Shown: piece by piece, positions 36,455-51,000 of the stretch
Numbering within the stretch: the stretch's first letter is position 1
Layout: every line of letters starts with the position of its first letter
Assembly (NCBI RefSeq): GCF_051401765.1
Contig: NW_027480534.1
Coordinates: 1,178,001-1,242,000 of the forward strand
Direction of reading: 5' to 3'
Length of the DNA: 64,000 nt
Source of the DNA: Calliopsis andreniformis
Lineage: Eukaryota; Arthropoda; Insecta; Hymenoptera; Andrenidae
Program-made: the position numbers and the translations under genes
The notes under the pieces: generated by a model
Told to the model about the DNA's origin: nothing
The model's input: the letters and a program-made list of their open reading frames with translations, nothing else
Database searches by the model: none

Positions 36455-39008
36455 GATTGAGAATTGAAGATTGAGTATAGAGGATTGCAGGTTGAGGATT
36501 GAGGATTGAATATTGAGGATTGAGGATTGGGGATTGAGGATCTATGGTTGGAGATTGATTATTGAGTATTGAAGATTGAGGATTGAGGATTGAGGATTGA
36601 GAATTGAGAATTGAGAATGAGGACTGAGGGTTGAGGATTGAGGTTTGAGGAATGAGGATTGAGGATTGAGGATTTAGGATTGATGATTGAGGATTGATGA
36701 TTGAGGATTGAGGATTGGGGATTGAGGATTGAGGATTGAGGATTGAAGATTGAGTATAGAGGATTGCAGGTTGAGGATTGAGGATTGAATATTGAGGATT
36801 GAGGATAGGGGATTGAGGATCTATGGTTGGAGATTGATTATTGAGGATTGAAGATTGAGGGTTGAGGATTGAGGATTGAGAATTGAGAATTGAGAATGAG
36901 GACTGAGGGTTGAGGATTGAGGTTTGAGGAATGAGGATTGAGGATTGAGGATTTAGGATTGATGATTGAGGATTGAAGATTGAGTATTAAGTATTGTAGA
37001 TTGAGGATTGAGGATTGAGGATTGAGGATTGAGGTTTGAGGATTGAGGATTGAGGATCTATGATTGAGGATTGAGGATTGAGGACTGAGGATTGGGTATT
37101 GAGGATTGAATATTGAGGATAAGGGACTGAGTGTTGAGGGTTGAGTGATGAGAATTAATGTTTGTGGATAGAGATTTGAGGATTGCAGATTGAGTATTGA
37201 GTATTGAAAACTGTGAATTGATGATATTCTATTGAGGATTGAGGATTGACAACTGATTGTTGAGGACTGAGGGCTGAAGATTGAGGATTCAGTATTGAGG
37301 ATTCAGGATTGAGGTTTGAGGAGTGAGGATTGTGGATTGAGGACTGAGGATTGAGAATTGAGGATTGAGGATTGGAGATTGAGGATTGGGTATTGCGGAT
37401 TGAACATTGAGGATTGAGGATTGAGGATTGAGTATTGAGGATTGAGGATTGAGGATTGAGGATTGAGGATTGAAGGTTGAGTATTGAGGATTGAAGATTG
37501 ACGATGGAGGATTGAGGATTGAAGATTGAGGACTGAGTGTTGAGGGTTGCGTGATGACAACTGATGTTTGTGGATTGAGATTTGAAGATTGAAGAATAGG
37601 GATTGAGTGTTGAAAACAGTGAATTCAGGATAGTCTGTTGAGGATTGAGGATTGACAATTGATGGTTGAGGACTGAGGGCTGAAGATTGAGGATTCAGGA
37701 TTGAGGATTCGGGATTGAGGTTTGATGACCGGGGATTGAGTGTTGAGGATTGAGGATTGAGGATTGACGATTGAGGATTGAGTATTAAGAATGGAGTATT
37801 GAAGAGAGAGGACTGAGTGTTGAGGATTGAGTGTTGAGAATTGATGTTTGAGGATTGAGGTTTGACTATTTAATATTGTGCATTGAGAATTGTACCATGA
37901 GAATTCAGGATATTCTATTGAGTATTGAGAATTGAGGGTTGATGGTTGAGTATTGAGTATTGATGGCTGATGGTTGTGTGTTGATTATCGAGGATTGAGG
38001 ACTGACGCTTGAGGATTGAGGATTAAGGATGGTGGATTGAAGGGAGAAAACTGAGTGTTGAGGATTGAGTGTTGAGAATTGATGTTTGAGGATTGAGGTT
38101 TGATTATTGAATATTGTGGATTGAGTATTGTACCATGAGAATTCAGGATATTCTATTGAGTATCGAGAATTGAGGATTGATGGTTGAGTATTGAGGATTG
38201 ATGGTTGGGGGTTGTGTGTTGAATATTGAGGATTGAGGATTGAGGATTGAGAATTGAGGATTGAGTGTTGAGGATTGAGGACGAGGACTGACGGCTGAGG
38301 ATTGAGGTTTGAGGATTGAGGATTGAGCACTGAGGATTGAGATTGATTTCTGGGGATTGAGGATTGAAGATTGAGGATTAAGGATTGATGATTGGGGATT
38401 GAGGATCTAGGATTGGAGATCCATTATTGAGGATTGAAGATTGAGGATTGAGGATTGAGGATTGAGAATTGAGAATTGAGAATTGAGGATGTGGACTGAG
38501 GGTTGAGGATTGAGGTTTGAGGAATGAGGATTGAGGATTGAGTATTGAGGATTGAGGATTGAGGATTGAGGATTGTGTATTGAAGATTGAGTATTCATGA
38601 CTGAGGATTGAGGATTGAGGATTGAGTATAGAGGATTGAGGATTGAAGATTGAGTATTGAGGATTGAAGATTGAGCATTGAGGATTGAGGATTGAGGATG
38701 GAGGATGAGGGCTGAGGGTTGAGGATTGAGGTTTGAGTATTGAATCCTGAGAATTCAGGATATTCTATTGAGTATTGAGAATTGAAGATTGAGGATTGAG
38801 TATTGAGAATTGAGGATGAGGACTGAGGGTTGAGGATTGAGGTTTGGGGAATGAGGATTGAGGATTGAGGATTGAGGTTTGAGGATTGATGATTGAGGAT
38901 TGAGGATTGAGGATTGAGGATTGAGGATTGAGGATTGAGAATTGAGGATGAGGACTGAGGGTTGAGGATTGAGGTTTGAGGAATGAGGATTGAGGATTGA
39001 GGATTGAG
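36455..39008 (+). repeat. Tandem 2554-bp unit, copy 1
   Basis: Followed immediately by copy 2. Cores lie near 37206, 37611, 37885, 38124 and 38737. The two in the middle carry ACCATGAGAATTCAGG, which lacks the left arm of the inverted repeat. 37611 has AAAACAGTGAATTCAGG. Confidence 0.94.
36508..37065 (+). repeat. Sub-repeats of about 280 bp
   Basis: GAATATTGAGG, GATCTATGGTTGGAG and GATTGATTATTGAG start near 36508 and again near 36787 (spacing about 279). They also occur near 35942, about twice that spacing upstream. The pair is carried into the second 2554-bp copy near 39062 and 39341. Confidence 0.75.
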
Positions 39009-41562
39009 GGTTGAGAATTGAAGATTGAGTATAGAGGATTGCAGGTTGAGGATTGAGGATTGAATATTGAGGATTGAGGATTGGGGATTGAGGATCTATG
39101 GTTGGAGATTGATTATTGAGTATTGAAGATTGAGGATTGAGGATTGAGGATTGAGAATTGAGAATTGAGAATGAGGACTGAGGGTTGAGGATTGAGGTTT
39201 GAGGAATGAGGATTGAGGATTGAGGATTTAGGATTGATGATTGAGGATTGATGATTGAGGATTGAGGATTGGGGATTGAGGATTGAGGATTGAGGATTGA
39301 AGATTGAGTATAGAGGATTGCAGGTTGAGGATTGAGGATTGAATATTGAGGATTGAGGATAGGGGATTGAGGATCTATGGTTGGAGATTGATTATTGAGG
39401 ATTGAAGATTGAGGGTTGAGGATTGAGGATTGAGAATTGAGAATTGAGAATGAGGACTGAGGGTTGAGGATTGAGGTTTGAGGAATGAGGATTGAGGATT
39501 GAGGATTTAGGATTGATGATTGAGGATTGAAGATTGAGTATTAAGTATTGTAGATTGAGGATTGAGGATTGAGGATTGAGGATTGAGGTTTGAGGATTGA
39601 GGATTGAGGATTTATGATTGAGGATTGAGGATTGAGGACTGAGGATTGGGTATTGAGGATTGAATATTGAGGATAAGGGACTGAGTGTTGAGGGTTGAGT
39701 GATGAGAATTAATGTTTGTGGATAGAGATTTGAGGATTGCAGATTGAGTATTGAGTATTGAAAACTGTGAATTGATGATATTCTATTGAGGATTGAGGAT
39801 TGACAACTGATTGTTGAGGACTGAGGGCTGAAGATTGAGGATTCAGTATTGAGGATTCAGGATTGAGGTTTGAGGAGTGAGGATTGTGGATTGAGGACTG
39901 AGGATTGAGAATTGAGGATTGAGGATTGGAGATTGAGGATTGGGTATTGCGGATTGAACATTGAGGATTGAGGATTGAGGATTGAGTATTGAGGATTGAG
40001 GATTGAGGATTGAGGATTGAGGATTGAAGGTTGAGTATTGAGGATTGAAGATTGACGATGGAGGATTGAGGATTGAAGATTGAGGACTGAGTGTTGAGGG
40101 TTGCGTGATGACAACTGATGTTTGTGGATTGAGATTTGAAGATTGAAGAATAGGGATTGAGTGTTGAAAACAGTGAATTCAGGATAGTCTGTTGAGGATT
40201 GAGGATTGACAATTGATGGTTGAGGACTGAGGGCTGAAGATTGAGGATTCAGGATTGAGGATTCGGGATTGAGGTTTGATGACCGGGGATTGAGTGTTGA
40301 GGATTGAGGATTGAGGATTGACGATTGAGGATTGAGTATTAAGAATGGAGTATTGAAGAGAGAGGACTGAGTGTTGAGGATTGAGTGTTGAGAATTGATG
40401 TTTGAGGATTGAGGTTTGACTATTTAATATTGTGCATTGAGAATTGTACCATGAGAATTCAGGATATTCTATTGAGTATTGAGAATTGAGGGTTGATGGT
40501 TGAGTATTGAGTATTGATGGCTGATGGTTGTGTGTTGATTATCGAGGATTGAGGACTGACGCTTGAGGATTGAGGATTAAGGATGGTGGATTGAAGGGAG
40601 AAAACTGAGTGTTGAGGATTGAGTGTTGAGAATTGATGTTTGAGGATTGAGGTTTGATTATTGAATATTGTGGATTGAGTATTGTACCATGAGAATTCAG
40701 GATATTCTATTGAGTATCGAGAATTGAGGATTGATGGTTGAGTATTGGGGATTGATGGTTGGGGGTTGTGTGTTGAATATTGAGGATTGAGGATTGAGGA
40801 TTGAGAATTGAGGATTGAGTGTTGAGGATTGAGGACGAGGACTGACGGCTGAGGATTGAGGTTTGAGGATTGAGGATTGAGCACTGAGGATTGAGATTGA
40901 TTTCTGGGGATTGAGGATTGAAGATTGAGGATTAAGGATTGATGATTGGGGATTGAGGATCTAGGATTGGAGATCCATTATTGAGGATTGAAGATTGAGG
41001 ATTGAGGATTGAGGATTGAGAATTGAGAATTGAGAATTGAGGATGTGGACTGAGGGTTGAGGATTGAGGTTTGAGGAATGAGGATTGAGGATTGAGTATT
41101 GAGGATTGAGGATTGAGGATTGAGGATTGTGTATTGAAGATTGAGTATTCATGACTGAGGATTGAGGATTGAGGATTGAGTATAGAGGATTGAGGATTGA
41201 AGATTGAGTATTGAGGATTGAAGATTGAGCATTGAGGATTGAGGATTGAGGATGGAGGATGAGGGCTGAGGGTTGAGGATTGAGGTTTGAGTATTGAATC
41301 CTGAGAATTCAGGATATTCTATTGAGTATTGAGAATTGAAGATTGAGGATTGAGTATTGAGAATTGAGGATGAGGACTGAGGGTTGAGGATTGAGGTTTG
41401 GGGAATGAGGATTGAGGATTGAGGATTGAGGTTTGAGGATTGATGATTGAGGATTGAGGATTGAGGATTGAGGATTGAGGATTGAGGATTGAGAATTGAG
41501 GATGAGGACTGAGGGTTGAGGATTGAGGTTTGAGGAATGAGGATTGAGGATTGAGGATTGAG
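39009..41562 (+). repeat. Tandem 2554-bp unit, copy 2
   Basis: Nearly perfect copy of 36455-39008. I noticed only two substitutions: C at 37058 against T at 39612, and A at 38194 against G at 40748. Cores lie near 39760, 40165, 40439, 40678 and 41291. Either a very recent duplication or an assembly duplication. Confidence 0.94.
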
Positions 41563-41683
41563 GGTTGAGGATTGAGGATTGAGGATTGAGTATTGAAGAT
41601 TGAGTATTCATGACTGATGATTGAGGATTGAGGATTGAGGATAGAGGGTTGAGGATTGAAGATTGAGTATTGAGGATTGAAGA
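41563..41683 (+). repeat. Short linker between the 2554-bp pair and the 3-kb unit
   Basis: About 120 bp of ordinary heptamers with TTCATGACTGATG and GATAGAGGG variants; nothing else seen. Confidence 0.7.
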
Positions 41684-44683
41684 TTGAAGATTGAGGATTG
41701 AGGATTGAGGATGGAGGATGAGGGCTGAGGGTTGAGGATTGAGGTTTGAGTATTGAATCCTGAGAATTCAGGATATTCTATAGAGTATTGAGAATTGAGG
41801 ATTGAGGATTGAGAATTGAGAATTGAGAATTGAGGATGAGGACTGAGGGTTGAGGATTGAGTATTGAGGATTGTATGTTGAGGATTGAGGATTGAATATT
41901 GAGGATTGAGGATTGGGGACTGAGGATCTAGGATTGGAGACTGATTATTGAGGATTGAATATTGAGGATTGAGGATTGAGAATTGAGAATTGAGAATTGA
42001 GGATGAGGTCTGAGGGTTGAGGATTGAGGTTTGAGGAATGAGGATTGAGGATTGAGGATTGAGTATTGAAGATTGATTGTTCATGACTGAGGATTGAGGA
42101 TTGAGGATTGAGGATTGAGGATTGAAGATTGAGGACTGTTGTTTGCGGATTGAGTGTTGAGAATTGATGTCTGGGGATTGAGATTTGATGATTGAATATT
42201 GTGGATTCAGTATAGAATCCTGAGAATTCAGGATATTCTATTGAGTATTGAGTATTGAGGATTAATGGTTGAGGGTTGTGGCAGGAATATTGAGGATTCA
42301 GGATTGAGGATTGAGGATTGAGGATTGTTTGCTGAGGATTGAGGATTGAGTGTTGAGGATTGAGGATTGCTGATTGAGGATGAAGAGTGAGGGCTGAGGA
42401 TTGTGGTTTGAGGACTCAGGATTCAGGATTGACGTTTGAGGATTGAGGATTGAAGATTGAGTATTGAGGATTGAAGATTGTGGAATTAGGATTGAGGATT
42501 GAGGATTGAGGATTGAGGATTGAAGATTGAGTATTGAGGGTTGAAGATTGAGGATTGAGGATTGTGGATTGAGGATTGAGGATTGAGGATTGAGGATTGA
42601 AGATAGAGTATTGAGGATTGATGACTGAGGATTGAGGATTGAGGATTGAGGATTGAGGACTGAGGTTTGAGGATTGAGTGTTGAGCACTGAGGATTGAGG
42701 ATTGAGGATTGAGGATTTTGGACTGAGGATTGACGTTTGAGGATTGAGGATTGAGGATTGAAGATTGAGGTTTGGCGATTGAGGACTGAAGGTTGAGAGT
42801 TTGGGATTGAGGACTGATGATGGAGGATGAGGACTGAGGGATGAGGATTGAGGTTTCAGGACTCAGGATTCAGGATTCAGGATTGAGGTTTGAGGATTGA
42901 GGATTGAAGATTGAGTACTGAGGATTGAAGATTAAGGATTGAGGATTGAGGATTGAGGATTGAGGATGGATGATTGAGGATTGGGGATTGAGGCTTGACG
43001 ATTGAGGATTGAGGATTGATGATTGAGGATTGAGGATTGAGGATTGAGGGTTGAAGATTGAGTATTGATGATTGAAGTTTGAGGATTGAGGATTGAGCGT
43101 TGAGGGTTGAGAACGAGGAGTGAGGGATGAGGATTGAGGTTTGAGGACTGATGATTGAGTATTCAGGATTGAGGATTTACGATTGAGGGTTGAGGATTGA
43201 AGATTGAGAATTGAGAATTGGGGATTGATGGTTGAGTATTGAGGATTGATGGTTGAGGTCTGTGTGTAGAATATTGAGGATTGAGGACTCAGGGTTGAGG
43301 ACTGAGCATTGTAGATTGAGGACTGTGGATTGAGGATTGAGTATTGAGGATTGAGGATTGAGGATTGAGGTTTGAATATTGAGGATTGGGGATTGAGGAT
43401 TGAACATTGAGGGTTGAGGATTGTGGATTGAGTATTGAGGATTGAGGATTGGAGATTGAGTATTGAGAATTGAAGGTTGAGGATTGAGGGTTGAGGACTG
43501 AGGACAGAGGATAAAGGATATAGGATGAGGACTGAGGGTTGAGGATTGAGGTTTGGCGACTGAGGATTGAGGATTGAGGATTGTGGATTGAGGAATGACG
43601 TTTGAGGATTGGGGATTGAGGATTGTAGTATTGAAGATGGAGGATCGAGGTTTTATCATTAAGGAGAGACGATTGGGGACTGAGCGTCGAGGACTGAGTA
43701 TTGAGGATTGAAGTCTGAGGATTGGGGACTGAGGATTGAGGACTGAGGATTGGGGATTGAGGATTGAGGATTGAGGATTAGCGCTTGAGTGTTGAGGATG
43801 GAGGATTGAGGATTGAGGATTGAGGATTGAAGATTGAGGATTGAGGATTGAGGATTGAGGATTGAGGATTGAGGATTGAGGATTGAAGATAGAGTATTGA
43901 GGATTGATGACTGAGGATTGAGGATTGAGGATTGAGGACTGAGGACTGAGTTTTGAGGATTGAGTGTTGAGCACTGAGGATTGAAGATTGAGGATTGAGG
44001 ATTTAGGACTGAGGATTGACGTTTGAGGATTGAGGATTGAGGATTGAAGATTGAGGTTTGGCGATTGAGGACTGAAGGTTGAGAGTTGAGGATTGAGGAT
44101 TGATGATGGAGGATGAGGACTGAGGGTTGAGGATTGAGGTTTCAGGACTCAGGATTCAGGATTGAGGTTTGAGGATTGAGGATTGAAGATTGAGGACTGA
44201 CTGTTGACGGTTAAGTGATGAGTGTTGATGTTTGTGGATTGAGATTTGAAGATTGAAGATTGTGGGGTGAGTGTTGAAAACTGTGAATTGAGGATATTCT
44301 ATTGAGGATTGACGTCAGACTGTTGACGGTTAAGTGATGAGAATTGATGTTTGTGGATTGAGATTTGAAAATAGAAGACTGATGATTGAGTATTGAAAAC
44401 TGTGAATTAAGGATATTCTATTGAGGAGTTAGGATTGACAATTGATTATTGAGGATTGAGGGCTGAAGATTGAGTATTGAGGATTGAGGACGAGGACTGG
44501 TGGTTGGGGATACAGGCTCGAGGACTGGTGATTGAGGATTGAGGATTGAGTATTGAGGATTGAGCATTGAGGATTGAAGGTTGAGGATTGGTGATTGAGG
44601 ATTGAAGATTGAGGATTGAAGATTGAGGATTGAGGATTGAGGATTGGAGATTGAGTATTGAGGATTGGAGATTGAGGATTGAG
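41684..44683 (+). repeat. 3-kb higher-order unit, copy 2
   Basis: Partner of 31775-34878, with cores near 41750, 42210, 44276 and 44394. It lacks about 104 bp that copy 1 has near 33440-33550 and the third copy has near 48.5 kb. The deletion removes heptamers around GTGTATTGATG and GAGTACGAGG. It also carries its own changes, such as GAGACGATTGGGG near 43665. Confidence 0.9.
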
Positions 44684-46650
44684 GATTGAGGATTGAGGAT
44701 TGAGGATAGAGGCTGAGGACTGACGATTGAGGATTGAGGTTTGAGGACTGAGGATTGAGGATGAGGATTGAGGATCGAGGATTGACGATTGAGGATTGAG
44801 GATTGATGATTGAGGATTGGGGATTGAGGACTGAAGATTGAGGATTGAGGATTGAGGGTTGAGGATTGAAGATTGAGTATTGAAGATTGAGTATTGAGGA
44901 TTGAAGGTTGAGGATTGAGGATTGAGGATTGAAGTTTGTGGACTGAGTGTTGTGGGTTCAGTCATGAGACTTGATGTTTGTGGATTGAGATTTGAAGATT
45001 GAAGTTTGAGGATTGTGTACCGAAAACTGTGAATTGAGGGTATTCTATTGAGGATTGAGGATTGACAATTGATTGTTGAGGATTCAGGGCTGAAGGTTGA
45101 GGATTCAGGATTGAGGATTGAGGATTGAAGATTGAGGATTCTGGATTGATGATTCAGGATTGAGGTTTGAGGACTGAGGATTGAGGGTTGAGGATTTAGG
45201 AGTGAGGATTGATGTTTGAGGATTGAGGATTGAGGATTGAGGATTGAGGATTGAATGTTGAGGATTGAGTATTGGGTGTTGAGGATTGAGGATTGATGAT
45301 TGAGGATGACGAGTGAGGGTTGAGGATTGGGGTTTGAAGACTCAGGATTCAGGATTGACGTTTGAGGATTGAGGATTGAAGATTGAGAATTGAGGATTGA
45401 AGATTGAGGAATTAGGATTGAGGATTGAGGATTATGGATTGAGGATTGAAGATTGAGTATTGGGCATTGAAGGTTGAGGATTGAGGTTTGTGTATTGAGG
45501 ATTGAGGATTGAGGATTGAAGAATGAGGATTGAGGATTGAGGATTGAGGATTGAGTATTGAAGATTGAGGATTGGGTATTGAGGATTGAAGATTGAGGAT
45601 TGAGAATTGAGGATTGAGGATTGAAGATTGAGGATTGAGGCTTGAGGGTTGAGGATTGAAGAGTGAGTATTGAGGACTGATGATTGTGGATTGAGGATTG
45701 AAGGTTGAGTATTGAGGATTGAAGATTGAGGATTGAGGATTAAGGACAGAGGATTGAGTATGAGGACTGAAGACTGAGGATTGAGGATTGATGATTGAAG
45801 ATTCAGGATTGGGGATTGTGGATCGAAGATTGAGGATTGAGGATTGAGGATTGGGGATTGAGGATTTAGAATTGGAGATTGGGTATTGAGGATTGAAGGT
45901 TGAGGATTGAGGATTGAGTGTTGAGGATTGAAGATTGAGGATTGAAGATTGAGGATTGAGGATTGAGGATAGAGTATTGAGGACTGAGTGTTGAGGATTG
46001 AGGTTTGAGGACTGAGGATTGAGGATTGAGGATTGAGGATTGAGGACTGAGGTTTGAGGATTGAGTGTTGAGCACTGAGGATTGAGGATTGAGGATAGAG
46101 GATTTAGGACTGAGGATTGACGTTTGAGGATTGAGGATTGACGATTGAAGATTGAGGTTTGGCGATTGAGGACTGAAGGTTGAGAGTTGAGGATTGAGGA
46201 TTGATGATGGAGGATGAGGACTGAGGTTTGAGGACTGAGGTTTCAGGACTCAGGGCTCAGGATTGAGGTTTGAGGATTGAGGATTGAAGATTGAGGATTG
46301 AAGATTGAGGACTGAGTGTTCAGGATTGAGTTTTGAGGATTGATGTTTGAGGATTGAGATTTGATGATTGAATATTGTGGATTGAGTATTGAAAACAGAG
46401 AATACAGGGTATTCTATTGAGTATTGAGAATTGAGGAATGATGATTGAGTATTGAGGATTGATGGTTGAGGGTTGTGGGATGAATAATGAGGATTCAAAA
46501 TTGAGGATTGAGGATTGAGTATTGGAGATTGAGGATTGAGGATTGAGTATTGGAGATTGAGGATTGAGGACTGAGGGTGGAGAATTGAGGATTGAGGATT
46601 GAGGATTGAGGATTGAGGATTGAAGGTTGAGGATTGGGTATTGAGAATTG
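43189..46650 (+). repeat. Higher-order stretch, offset 5242, copy 1
   Basis: Overlaps the previous unit and extends it to the right. It recurs at about 48311-51968. The offset is 5242 up to about 45.8 kb, then 5241 (a one-base deletion in the partner at GGGGTTGAGG near 51095), then about 5311 after a 70-bp insertion in the partner. Cores lie near 45017 and 46386; the latter reads GAAAACAGAGAATACAGG. Confidence 0.88.
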
Positions 46651-48074
46651 AATATTGAGGATTGAGAATTGAGGACTGAGGATTGAGGATTGAGGACTGA
46701 GGATTGAGAATTGAGGATTGATGGTTGGGTATTGAAGATTGATGGTTCAGGGTTGTGTGTTGAATATTGAGGAATGAGGATTCAGGATTGAGGATTGTGT
46801 ATTGAAGGTTGAGGACTGAGGATTGAGGATTGAGGATTGAGGATTGCGGATTGAAGATTGATTGTTGATGATTGAAGATTGAGGATTGAGGCTTGAATGT
46901 TGAGGATTGACGATTGAGTATTGAGGATTGATGGTTGTGGATTGAGGATTGAAGATTGAGTATTGAGGATTGAAGGTTGAGGATTGAGGATTGATGACTG
47001 AGGATTGAGTATGAGGACTGAGGGTTGAGGATTGAGGATTGATGGTTGAAGATTGTGGATTGGGGTTTGAGGATCGAAGATTGAGGTTTGAGGATTGAGG
47101 ATTGGGGATTGAGGATTTAGAATTGGAGATTGGGTATTGAGGATTGAAGGTTGAGGATTGAGGATTGAGGATTGAGGATGGAGGATGAGGGCTGAGGGTT
47201 GAGGATTGAGGTTTGGGGAATGAGGATTGAGGATTGAGGATTGAGGATTGAGGTTTGAGGATTGAGGACTGAGGCTTGAGGGTTGAGGATTGAAGAGTGA
47301 GTATTGAGGACTGATGATTGTGGATTGAGGATTGAAGGTTGAGTATTGAGGATTGAAGATTGAGGATTGAGGATTGAGGACTGAGGATTGAGTATGATGA
47401 CTGAGGACTGAGTATTGAGGATTGATGATTGAAGATTGAGGATTGGGGATTGTGGATCGAAGATTGAGGATTGAGGATTGAGGATTGGGGATTGAGGATT
47501 TAGAATTGGAGATTGGTTATTGAGGGTTGAAGGTTGAGGATTGAGGATTGAAGATTGAGGATGGAGGATGAGGGCTGAGGGTTGAGGATTGAGGTTTGAG
47601 TATTGAATCCTGAGAATTCAGGATATTCTATTGAGTATTGAGAATTGAAGATTGAGGATTGAGTATTGAGAATTGAGGATGAGGACTGAGGGTTGAGGAT
47701 TGAGGTTTGAGGAATGAGGATTGAGGATTGAGGTTTGAGGTTTGAGGATTGATGATTGAGGATTGAGGATTGAGGATTGAGGATTGATGATTGAGGATTG
47801 AGGATTGAAGATTGAGAATTGAGAATTGGGGATTGATGGTTGAGGATTGAGGACTCAGGGTGGAGAATTGAGCATTGTAGATTGAGGACTGAGGATTGAG
47901 GATTGAGGATTGAGGATTGAAGGTTGTGTATTGATGATTGAAGATTGAGGATTGAGGATTGAGTGTTGAGGATTGAGGACGAGGTCTGAGGATTGAGGAT
48001 TGAGGATTGAGGATTGAGGATAGAGGATTGAGGATTGAGGTTTGAATACTGAGGATTGGGGATTGAGGATTGAA
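46651..48074 (+). repeat. Mosaic array segment
   Basis: No gene. It holds a 3-prime half-core near 46700-46790 (GATGGTTGGGTATTG through GTGTGTTGAATATTG) with no 5-prime half, a GAGTGAG module near 47295, and one full ATCCTGA-type core near 47600. The latter's surroundings match 38700-38840. Confidence 0.77.
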
Positions 48075-51000
48075 GATTGAGGATTGAGGATTGAGCGTTG
48101 AGGGTTGAGGACGAGGAGTGAGGGATGAGGATTGAGGTTTGAGGACTGATGATTGAGTATTCAGGATTGAGGATTTACGATTGAGGGTTGAGGATTGAAG
48201 ATTCAGTATTGAGGACTGAAGATTGAGGATTGAGGATTGAGGATTGAGGATTGGAGATTGAGTATTGAGAAATGAAGATTGAGGGCTAAGGATTGAGGAT
48301 TGAGCATTGAGGATTGAGGGTTGAGGATTGAAGATTGAGAATTGAGAATTGGAGATTGATGGTTGAGTATTGAGGATTGATGGTTAAGGTCTGTGTGTTG
48401 AATATTGAGGATTGAGGACTCAGGGTTGAGGACTGAGCATTGTAGATTGAGGACTGAGGATTGAGGATTGAGTATTGAGGATTGAAGGTTGTGTATTGAT
48501 GATTGAAGATTGAGGGTTGAGGATTGAGTGTTGAGGATTGAGTACGAGGACTGAGGATTGAGGATTGAGGATTGAGGATTGAGGATTGAGGATTGAGGAT
48601 TGAGGATTGAGGTTTGAATATTGAGGATTGGGGATTGAGGATTGAACATTGAGGGTTGAGGATTGTGGATAGAGTATTGAGGATTGAGGATTGGAGATTG
48701 AGTATTGAGAATTGAAGGTTGAGGATTGAGGGTTGAGGACTGAGGACAGAGGATAAAGGATATAGGATGAGGACTGAGGGTTGAGGATTGAGGTTTGGCG
48801 ACTGAGGATTGAGGATTGAGGATTGTGGATTGAGGAATGACGTTTGAGGATTGGGGATTGAGGATTGTAGTATTGAAGATGGAGGATAGAGGTTTTATCA
48901 TTAAGGAGAGAGGATTGGGGACTGAGCGTCGAGGACTGAGTATTGAGGATTGAAGTCTGAGGATTGGGGACTGAGGATTGAGGACTGAGGATTGAGGATT
49001 GAGGATTGAGGATTGAGGATTAGCGCTTAAGTGTTGAGGATGGAGGATTGAGGATTGAGGATTGAGGATTGAAGATTGAGGATTGAGGATTGAGGATTGA
49101 GGATTGAGGATTGAGGATTGAGGATTGAAGATAGAGTATTGAGGATTGATGACTGAGGATTGAGGATTGAGGATTGAGGACTGAGGACTGAGTTTTGAGG
49201 ATTGAGTGTTGAGCACTGAGGATTGAAGATTGAGGATTGAGGATTTAGGACTGAGAATTGACGTTTGAGGATTGAGGATTGAGGATTGAAGATTGAGGTT
49301 TGGCGATTGAGGACTGAAGGTTGAGAGTTGAGGATTGAGGATTGATGATGGAGGATGAGGACTGAGGGTTGAGGATTGAGGTTTCAGGACTCAGGATTCA
49401 GGATTGAGGTTTGAGGATTGAGGATTGAAGATTGAGGACTGACTGTTGACGGTTAAGTGATGAGTGTTGATGTTTGTGGATTGAGATTTGAAGATTGAAG
49501 ATTGTGGGGTGAGTGTTGAAAACTGTGAATTGAGGATATTCTATTGAGGATTGACGTCAGACTGTTGACGGTTAAGTGATGAGAATTGATGTTTGTGGAT
49601 TGAGATTTGAAAATAGAAGACTGATGATTGAGTATTGAAAACTGTGAATTAAGGATATTCTATTAAGGAGTTAGGATTGACAATTGATTATTGAGGATTG
49701 AGGGCTGAAGATTGAGTATTGAGGATTGAGGACGAGGACTGGTGGTTGAGGATACAGGCTCGAGGACTGGTGATTGAGGATTGAGGATTGAGTATTGAGG
49801 ATTGAGCATTGAGGATTGAAGGTTGAGGATTGGTGATTGAGGATTGAAGATTGAGGATTGAAGATTGAGGATTGAGGATTGAGGATTGGAGATTGAGTAT
49901 TGAGGATTGGAGATTGAGGATTGAGGATTGAGGATTGAGGATTGAGGATAGAGGCTGAGGACTGACGATTGAGGATTGAGGTTTGAGGACTGAGGATTGA
50001 GGATGAGGATTGAGGATCGAGGATTGACGATTGAGGATTGAGGATTGATGATTGAGGATTGGGGATTGAGGACTGAAGATTGAGGATTGAGGATTGAGGG
50101 TTGAGGATTGAAGATTGAGTATTGAAGATTGAGTATTGAGGATTGAAGGTTGAGGATTGAGGATTGAGGATTGAAGTTTGTGGACTGAGTGTTGCGAGTT
50201 GAGTCATGAGACTTGATGTTTGTGGATTGAGATTTGAAGATTGAAGTTTGAGGATTGTGTACTGAAAACTGTGAATTGAGGGTATTCTATTGAGGATTGA
50301 GGATTGACAATTGATTGTTGAGGATTCAGGGCTGAAGATTGAGGATTCAGGATTGAGGATTGAGGATTGAAGATTGAGGATTCTGAATTGGTGATTCAGG
50401 ATTGAGGTTTGAGGACTGAGGATTGAGGGTTGAGGATTTAGGAGTGAGGATTGATGTTTGAGGATTGAGGATTGAGGATTGAGGATTGAGGATTGAAGGT
50501 TGAGGATTGAGTATTGGGTGTTGAGGATTGAGGATTGATGATTGAGGATGACGAGTGAGGGTTGAGGATTGGGGTTTGAAGACTCAGGATTCAGGATTGA
50601 CGTTTGAGGATTGAGGATTGAAGATTGAGTATTGAGGATTGAAGATTGAGGAATTAGGATTGAGGATTGAGGATTATGGATTGAGGATTGAAGATTGAGT
50701 ATTGGGTATTGAAGGTTGAGGATTGAGGTTTGTGTATTGAGGATTGAGGATTGAGGATTGAAGAATCAGGATTGAGGATTGAGGATTGAGGATTGAGTAT
50801 TGAAGATTGAGGATTGGGTATTGAGGATTGAAGATTGAGGATTGAGAATTGAGGATTGAGGATTGAAGATTGAGGATTGAGGCTTGAGGGTTGAGGATTG
50901 AAGAGTGAGTATTGAGGACTGATGATTGTGGATTGAGGATTGAAGGTTGAGTATTGAGGATTGAAGATTGAGGATTGAGGATTAAGGACAGAGGATTGAG

